Source of the DNA: Streptomyces neyagawaensis
GTDB lineage: Bacteria; Actinomycetota; Actinomycetes; Streptomycetales; Streptomycetaceae
Reading direction: 5' to 3'
Assembly: GCF_023516595.1 (NCBI RefSeq)
Contig: NZ_JAMGBG010000119.1
Location: 29,355-93,354 of the forward strand
Length of the DNA: 64,000 bases
Under the pieces are notes generated by a model, which was given only the letters and a program-made list of their open reading frames with translations, did no database searches and had not been told where the DNA came from. This document shows positions 60,325 through 64,000 of the stretch, one piece after another (position 1 is the first letter of the stretch; the number at the start of each line of letters is the position of its first letter). The position numbers were made by a program, and so were the translations under genes.

Positions 60325-61440
60325 TTAGATGACGCGGCGGGCGGCGAGGATGACCCAGTCCGCCAGCGGGTTGATCCGAACGGGCTTTCCGGTGCGGGGG
60401 GCTTCGATCGCGAGGCCCGAGCCGATGTACATGCCGACGTGTTCGGGGCGGGCGGCGCTGCCGCGGGAGAAGATCAGGTCACCGGGCTTGAGTGCCTTGG
60501 GAGACACGGCCTTGCCCTCGTTGATCTGGGTGTACGTGGTGCGGGTCAGCGTGATGCCGATGTGCGCGTACGCCTGCTGGGTCAGCGAGCTGCAGTCGCA
60601 GCGGCCCATCGGATCCGGGCCGTGCGGCGCCGTGCACGTACCGCCCCACTGGTACATCGTGCCGAGCTGCGCCATCGCCCACGCGATCGCCTTGCGGACC
60701 TTCGGGTCGGCGTCCTTGGGGATCGAGTAGCCCTTCGGCACGGCGCCCTCCGGGATGGTGCCGTAACCGGGGCCGTCTTCGGTGGCCGTACAAGACGTGG
60801 TACTGGAGGCGGTCTCCGTCTCCGTCGCGTTCTGGTCAGCGTCGGGGAAGGTGGCGGCGATTGCCTTTTGGAGGGCGGTCGCGAGGGGCTCCCACTGGGC
60901 GTAGGCGTCAGGGTAGGCCGATCGTTGAACTGCTTGCGCGGCCTGGGTGACGGTCAGCTGCTGCCAACCCTCCACGGCGAGCAGCGCCTTGTAGAACCGT
61001 TCGCTCGCGTAGACGGGATCGCGGATCTGCTCGGCAGTGCCCCAGCCCTGGCTCGGACGCTGCTGGAACAACCCCAGCGAGTCCCGGTCACCCGAATTGA
61101 GGTTGCGCAGCCGCGATTCCTGCATGGCAGTGGCCAGCGCGATGACCTGGCCCTTCTTCGGGACGTCGAGGCTGATCCCGGTGGCCACGATGGTCTGGGC
61201 GTGGGGAATCTGTTCCTCGGGCAGGGACAGGCCCTCGATGTGCACGTCCTTGGCGGACGCGCCGTTGAGGATTTTGGTGACCTGCTCGACGACTGCGTCG
61301 CTGTCGACGTCGTCCACGCAACCGAGGGGGGAGTAAGTGGTCTGGGCGGCCTGGCTGGAGGAGGCCATCAGCATGGCTGTGCCGGCGAGGAGAAAGGGGG
61401 AGAGGACGACGACGCCGATGCCGGCGGCTATGCCCTTCAA
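60325..61440 (-). CDS. secreted cell-wall hydrolase: lytic-transglycosylase-like plus NlpC/P60 domain
   Basis: A 371-residue secreted protein. TTG 61440 has GGAGG at 9 bases and gives a signal peptide (LKGIAAGIGVVVLSPFLLAG ... SQAA). The middle part (IALATAMQESRLRNLNSGDR, then SLGLFQQRPSQGWGT) is a slt/SpoIIQ-like muramidase-type region with the ExxR pattern. The C-terminal NlpC/P60 domain has its cysteine in GRCDCSSLTQQAY and histidine in RPEHVGMYIG. It is the VirB1-type enzyme that opens peptidoglycan for the transfer channel. In-frame sequence upstream to 61548 has no better start. Confidence 0.9.
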   Translation of the reverse strand: MKGIAAGIGVVVLSPFLLAGTAMLMASSSQAAQTTYSPLGCVDDVDSDAVVEQVTKILNGASAKDVHIEGLSLPEEQIPHAQTIVATGISLDVPKKGQVIALATAMQESRLRNLNSGDRDSLGLFQQRPSQGWGTAEQIRDPVYASERFYKALLAVEGWQQLTVTQAAQAVQRSAYPDAYAQWEPLATALQKAIAATFPDADQNATETETASSTTSCTATEDGPGYGTIPEGAVPKGYSIPKDADPKVRKAIAWAMAQLGTMYQWGGTCTAPHGPDPMGRCDCSSLTQQAYAHIGITLTRTTYTQINEGKAVSPKALKPGDLIFSRGSAARPEHVGMYIGSGLAIEAPRTGKPVRINPLADWVILAARRVI

Positions 61441-61514
61441 GCGGCGGCGCCTCCGGAGCGATGGTTGCGGTCCGGGGACCGGTTTTCGGGCAGGGGAGAG
61501 TGCAGAGCTGTCAC
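61437..61514 (-). CDS. 25-residue leader ORF coupled to the wall hydrolase gene
   Basis: GTG 61514 with AAGGA at 7 bases encodes VTALHSPLPENRSPDRNHRS and five more residues. Its TGA overlaps the TTG of the hydrolase gene (TTGA). It probably acts through translational coupling and not as a functional peptide. The alternative is the N-terminus of the hydrolase separated by a frameshift. Confidence 0.5.
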   Translation of the reverse strand: MTALHSPLPENRSPDRNHRSGGAAA

Positions 61515-61588
61515 AAGGGGTTCCTTCGAAAAAAAGAGATGGGGCCACCGGCGGTGTTCGCCGGGCAGTTCCACAACAGTAAGGGCGA

Positions 61589-61669
61589 ATCCCCGGTTGC
61601 CGAAATCGCGGGCGATCAGAGACCGATTTTCCGGGACGGGGAGACGGGCGATGCGTCTCAACCGGGGAT
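61589..61669. promoter_or_regulatory. operator-like half-sites 2 and 3 between divergent genes
   Basis: ATCCCCGGTTG (61589-61599) and CAACCGGGGAT (61659-61669) are a perfect 11-bp inverted repeat with 59 bases between. The first continues CCGAAA, like the full palindromes at 50475 and 62655. They lie in the 300-bp region between the minus-strand wall-hydrolase operon and the plus-strand methyltransferase, so one regulator could control both directions by looping or independent binding. Confidence 0.65.
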
Positions 61670-61814
61670 CGTGCCTTACAGTTTTGGTCCCTCCCCTCGC
61701 CCCTCCATTTGTAGGTCTGCGGTGCCGTCCTGCCCGCATTCGGCCTGCCTGGGGTACGTCCGCGAGCCGGAGTTCACTCCCTGCATCTCACCCGACTCGA
61801 ATTGGGGCACCTCT

Positions 61815-62570
61815 TTGCCTTTTTCCCTGCATCACGGAGACGCACTCAGCGTTCTCGCCGACCTGCCGGACAACTGCGTCGACTCCGTCATCACCGACCC
61901 GCCCTACAACTCGGGTGGCCGGACCGCGAAGGAACGTACGTCCCGCAGCGCCAAGCAGAAGTACACCTCCGCCGATGCCGGCCACGGACTCGCCGACTTC
62001 ACCGGCGAGAACATGGATCAGCGGTCGTACGGATTCTGGCTGACGCAGATCATGACCGAAGCCCACCGCCTGGCACGTCCCGGTGGGACGGCGCTGCTGT
62101 TCACCGACTGGCGGCAGCTGCCGATCACCACGGACGCGGTCCAGGCTGCCGGATGGCTGTGGCGTGGAGTGCTGGCCTGGCACAAGCCGCAGGCCAGGCC
62201 CCAGAAGGGCCGCTTCACACAGAACTGCGAGTTCGTCGTCTGGGCCTCCAAGGGGGCCATCGATGCCGCTCGCAATCCGGTCTACCTGCCTGGCCTCTAC
62301 AGCGCGTCGCAGCCGTCGGGCAAGAACCGGCAGCACATCACGCAGAAGCCGGTCGAGGTGATGCGCGAGCTCGTCAAGATCTGCCCCGAACAGGGCACGG
62401 TGCTCGACTTCTGTGCCGGCTCCGGCTCGACGGGCGTCGCCGCCCTTCTGGAAGGCCGTGACTTCATCGGCGTCGAGAAGACCGAACACTACGCGACGAT
62501 CGCCGCCGACCGGCTCAACGAGACTCTGCAACGGACCCTGAACCAGGACGATTTCGTCCTGTCCTCCTGA
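61815..62570 (+). CDS. DNA methyltransferase, beta class (N6-adenine or N4-cytosine)
   Basis: A roughly 251-residue methyltransferase. The catalytic motif IV DPPYNSGG is near residue 35. The AdoMet motif I (LDFCAGSGSTGVAALLEG) is near the C-terminus, the beta-class order. ITQKPVEVMRELV is motif X. Start at TTG 61815; no ATG lies in frame in the 350 bases upstream of motif IV. No partner nuclease is nearby, so it is likely an orphan methylase that protects the element or affects its replication or regulation. Confidence 0.9.
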   Translation: MPFSLHHGDALSVLADLPDNCVDSVITDPPYNSGGRTAKERTSRSAKQKYTSADAGHGLADFTGENMDQRSYGFWLTQIMTEAHRLARPGGTALLFTDWRQLPITTDAVQAAGWLWRGVLAWHKPQARPQKGRFTQNCEFVVWASKGAIDAARNPVYLPGLYSASQPSGKNRQHITQKPVEVMRELVKICPEQGTVLDFCAGSGSTGVAALLEGRDFIGVEKTEHYATIAADRLNETLQRTLNQDDFVLSS

Positions 62571-62654
62571 CCTGTACGGACTCGCTGCCGCAGCCGGAAG
62601 TAAAGTCTCGGATTCCTTCCTCGGCGCTGCGTGTACGCGTTATAGCACCGGACT

Positions 62655-62676
62655 CCCGGTTAGCGAAACCGGGGAT
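62655..62676 (+). promoter_or_regulatory. palindromic operator-like site 4 (CCCGGTT-N5-AACCGGG)
   Basis: CCCGGTTAGCGAAACCGGG followed by GAT, about 65 bases upstream of the DUF4913 gene. It has the same core as the site at 50475. The methyltransferase-DUF4913 gap (62571-62738) contains nothing else recognisable. Confidence 0.7.
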
Positions 62677-62738
62677 TATCGCGATGGTTGTAGCCGTCAT
62701 ATCGACCCATTGGAAGTGGTTTCAAGGAGGACCCTTTC

Positions 62739-63386
62739 GTGCCTGAGTCCATAAATTCTCCGGACGATGGGGAAATGGAACCGGTCCGGTTGCCGGATGC
62801 GGAACTGGAAAGCATCGAGGCCGGCGTACGCAGGCTGCTGGCGCAGTCGGCGGAGCAGGCCAAGCAGCTCGACAGCCTGTCCACTGAACCCGGACCACGC
62901 GCGTTCGGAGGCTTCGACTTTCCGGGGTTCGCCGGCCTGCCGGTGCCGTCCGCCCCGTCAGAGCCGCGTCCGATCCTGGAACTGGACGGCGAGGAGTACG
63001 AGGACGAACTCGACTCGCTCTCCGACTGGGTGGACGACTTCCTGATGCCCATCTACGGCGCGGAGGTCACCACCGCCACCCCGTGGTGCCAGCAGTGGCA
63101 GGAACACGAGGACGTCGTCGCCTGGCTCCATGCCCTGTGGCTGTCCTACCAGCAACACAAGGACCCCGATGCGGGTATGGCGGGTCTGTTCGTGTGGCAC
63201 CGCGACTTCCTCACCCACGCCATGACCGCCGTCCGCGCTCCGGGCGGGCCGCTGTCGGCGTGCATGACCGACCAGGACCGGCCTGCCCACCGGCTGCTGC
63301 CCGGCCCCCAACCCTCCGGGCGCTCGACAGGTTCCCGCAGCGCAGGGCCGGAGTCGGCCGACGATCCGGGCCGGACCGACGCATGA
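62739..63386 (+). CDS. DUF4913 protein
   Basis: A 215-residue protein from GTG 62739 (AAGGAGG at 8 bases). An acidic N-terminal helix (LPDAELESIEAGVRRLLAQS) leads to the DUF4913 region: LSDWVDDFLMPIYGAEV, ATPWCQQWQEHEDVVAWLHA, then AGLFVWHRDFLTHAMTAVRA and GPLSACMTD. DUF4913 is an actinobacterial family of unknown function, frequent on conjugative elements beside transfer genes. Its stop overlaps the next gene's ATG. Confidence 0.82.
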   Translation: MPESINSPDDGEMEPVRLPDAELESIEAGVRRLLAQSAEQAKQLDSLSTEPGPRAFGGFDFPGFAGLPVPSAPSEPRPILELDGEEYEDELDSLSDWVDDFLMPIYGAEVTTATPWCQQWQEHEDVVAWLHALWLSYQQHKDPDAGMAGLFVWHRDFLTHAMTAVRAPGGPLSACMTDQDRPAHRLLPGPQPSGRSTGSRSAGPESADDPGRTDA

Positions 63387-63871
63387 GCGGCCCCGACGCC
63401 CGGCCGGCCTTCGGCCTGTCCTTCGACCCGCGCGCGCTGAGCGACCTGCTCCAGGCCCCCGGCGACATCCGCGACCTGGCCCTCGGCCAGCTCCAGAAGG
63501 TCGTCAACGCGCAGCTGTTCGGCGGCAAACTGACCGAGGAACTCGCTGGATACCGCAAGCTCTACGTCGATCACCGCAACGCCTGGCGCATCGTCTACGC
63601 TCAGCGCCCGGCTCCGCCCGGCGCGGACCACCGCACCGAGATCCACGTCGTCGCCGTACGCCCGCGCATCCAAAACGATGTCTACGAGACCGCCCGAAAC
63701 CGCCTTGGCATCGCCCGGCGTCCGACCAGCGCGCGGTCGCACGCCGCCCGCGCCCGCTCACCGCAGCTGGACACCCAACGGCCGCCGGTTCCCAAGCCGA
63801 GCCCGCCGCCGTACGTGAGGCCCGGTCTTCCGCCCTCCGCACCCACGCCCCTGAAAGGCCCTGCCCGTTGA
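63383..63871 (+). CDS. RelE/ParE-superfamily protein
   Basis: A 162-residue protein. The first 110 residues fit the RelE fold: LGQLQKVVNAQLFGGKLTEE, YRKLYVDHRNAWRIVYAQRP and EIHVVAVRPRIQNDVYETA. The proline-rich tail is an extension. RelE toxins usually have an adjacent antitoxin. The upstream partner here is DUF4913, not a recognised antitoxin, so it may be a non-toxin homologue. ATG 63383 overlaps the preceding stop. Confidence 0.72.
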   Translation: MSGPDARPAFGLSFDPRALSDLLQAPGDIRDLALGQLQKVVNAQLFGGKLTEELAGYRKLYVDHRNAWRIVYAQRPAPPGADHRTEIHVVAVRPRIQNDVYETARNRLGIARRPTSARSHAARARSPQLDTQRPPVPKPSPPPYVRPGLPPSAPTPLKGPAR

Positions 63872-64000
63872 CCCGTCCGCCCTTCATATTCGACCGCGTC
63901 GCGGAGGTGCTGGCCGTCGAGCCCCCGCTCGCCAACCCACATCACCTGATGATTCTGGACATAGCCCGGGACTGCCAGGACCTCGACGAGGAACTCGACG
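63868..64000 (+). CDS. start of an uncharacterised gene, cut by the window end
   Basis: TTG 63868 overlaps the upstream TGA (TTGA) and has AAAGG at 8 bases. It encodes TRPPFIFDRVAEVLAVEPPL, then ANPHHLMILDIARDCQDLDE, and runs off the end. No family is recognised from 44 residues. It continues the plus-strand operon. Confidence 0.6.
   Translation, partial: MTRPPFIFDRVAEVLAVEPPLANPHHLMILDIARDCQDLDEELD

Noticed and set aside
34740..64000. Attachment sites, integrase, relaxase or replication initiator of the element
   Set aside because: No tyrosine or serine recombinase, tRNA gene with duplicated 3' end, HUH/relaxase motif or RepA-like protein could be recognised within the window.
1..64000. 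CRISPR arrays, rRNA and tRNA genes
   Set aside because: No regularly spaced repeats and no tRNA or rRNA signature sequence were seen.

Overview
The window is high-GC actinobacterial DNA. Codon use, many GTG/TTG starts and the gene families (DUF317, DUF4913, SCO6880-like) point to a Streptomyces or close relative. It has three parts: a dense aromatic-catabolism region (1-24.6 kb), a scarred junction of IS fragments, broken genes and nested IS3 elements (24.6-34.8 kb), and part of a conjugative element, either an integrative element or a large plasmid (34.8-64 kb). No tRNA, rRNA or CRISPR array was seen. No relaxase, integrase or replication initiator was recognised, so both the type of element and its borders remain open.

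Catabolic region. The first four genes (tail of a 2-keto-4-pentenoate hydratase-type protein, RidA-type 2-aminomuconate deaminase, 3-hydroxyanthranilate 3,4-dioxygenase, ACMS decarboxylase) form a tight operon for meta-cleavage of 3-hydroxyanthranilate, followed by a PucR-type regulator and an MFS transporter. From 4.9 to 19.7 kb nearly everything is on the minus strand: benzaldehyde/vanillin-type aldehyde dehydrogenase, flavin reductase, SDR, acyl-CoA-dehydrogenase-fold monooxygenase, a DUF8021-like protein, a double-domain GntR regulator, MFS transporter, SnoaL-like protein, carotenoid/stilbene-cleaving oxygenase, IclR regulator, fumarylacetoacetase-family hydrolase, FAD aromatic hydroxylase and a VOC extradiol dioxygenase. 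A plus-strand group (19.9-24.6 kb) repeats the logic with a DHA2 transporter, a second very similar aldehyde dehydrogenase and a second carotenoid-oxygenase-family enzyme. The set suggests alkene cleavage of an aromatic substrate to an aldehyde, oxidation to the acid, hydroxylation, ring cleavage and hydrolysis. The substrate is not known.

Junction. Remnants of IS256 and IS630 transposases, a histidine-kinase fragment fused to the start of a secreted LamG-type protein, an intact GH43-like arabinan-type hydrolase, a pseudogene with several frameshifts, an aldo/keto reductase and one IS3-family element inserted into the terminal repeat of another.

Conjugative element. Most genes lie on the minus strand in tightly coupled arrays. 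The transfer core consists of a VirD4/TraG-like coupling ATPase (41.4-43.2 kb), a VirB4-like ATPase (54.0-55.6 kb), an SCO6880-like membrane protein, a TrbL/VirB6-like membrane protein, a bitopic TcpC/VirB8-like protein, a small two-helix pilin-like protein and a slt/NlpC-P60 cell-wall hydrolase. This is a type IV-secretion-type set, not the single-protein TraB system of small Streptomyces plasmids. Between them lie four DUF317 proteins (two frameshifted), a diverged family of small proteins sharing one motif, and a modification cassette (PP-loop PAPS-reductase-like protein, C5 cytosine methyltransferase and DnaB-N-domain protein, with overlapping ends). A beta-class DNA methyltransferase, a DUF4913 protein and a RelE-like protein are at the right end. 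A palindromic motif recurs in three intergenic regions of the element and may be the operator of its master regulator.
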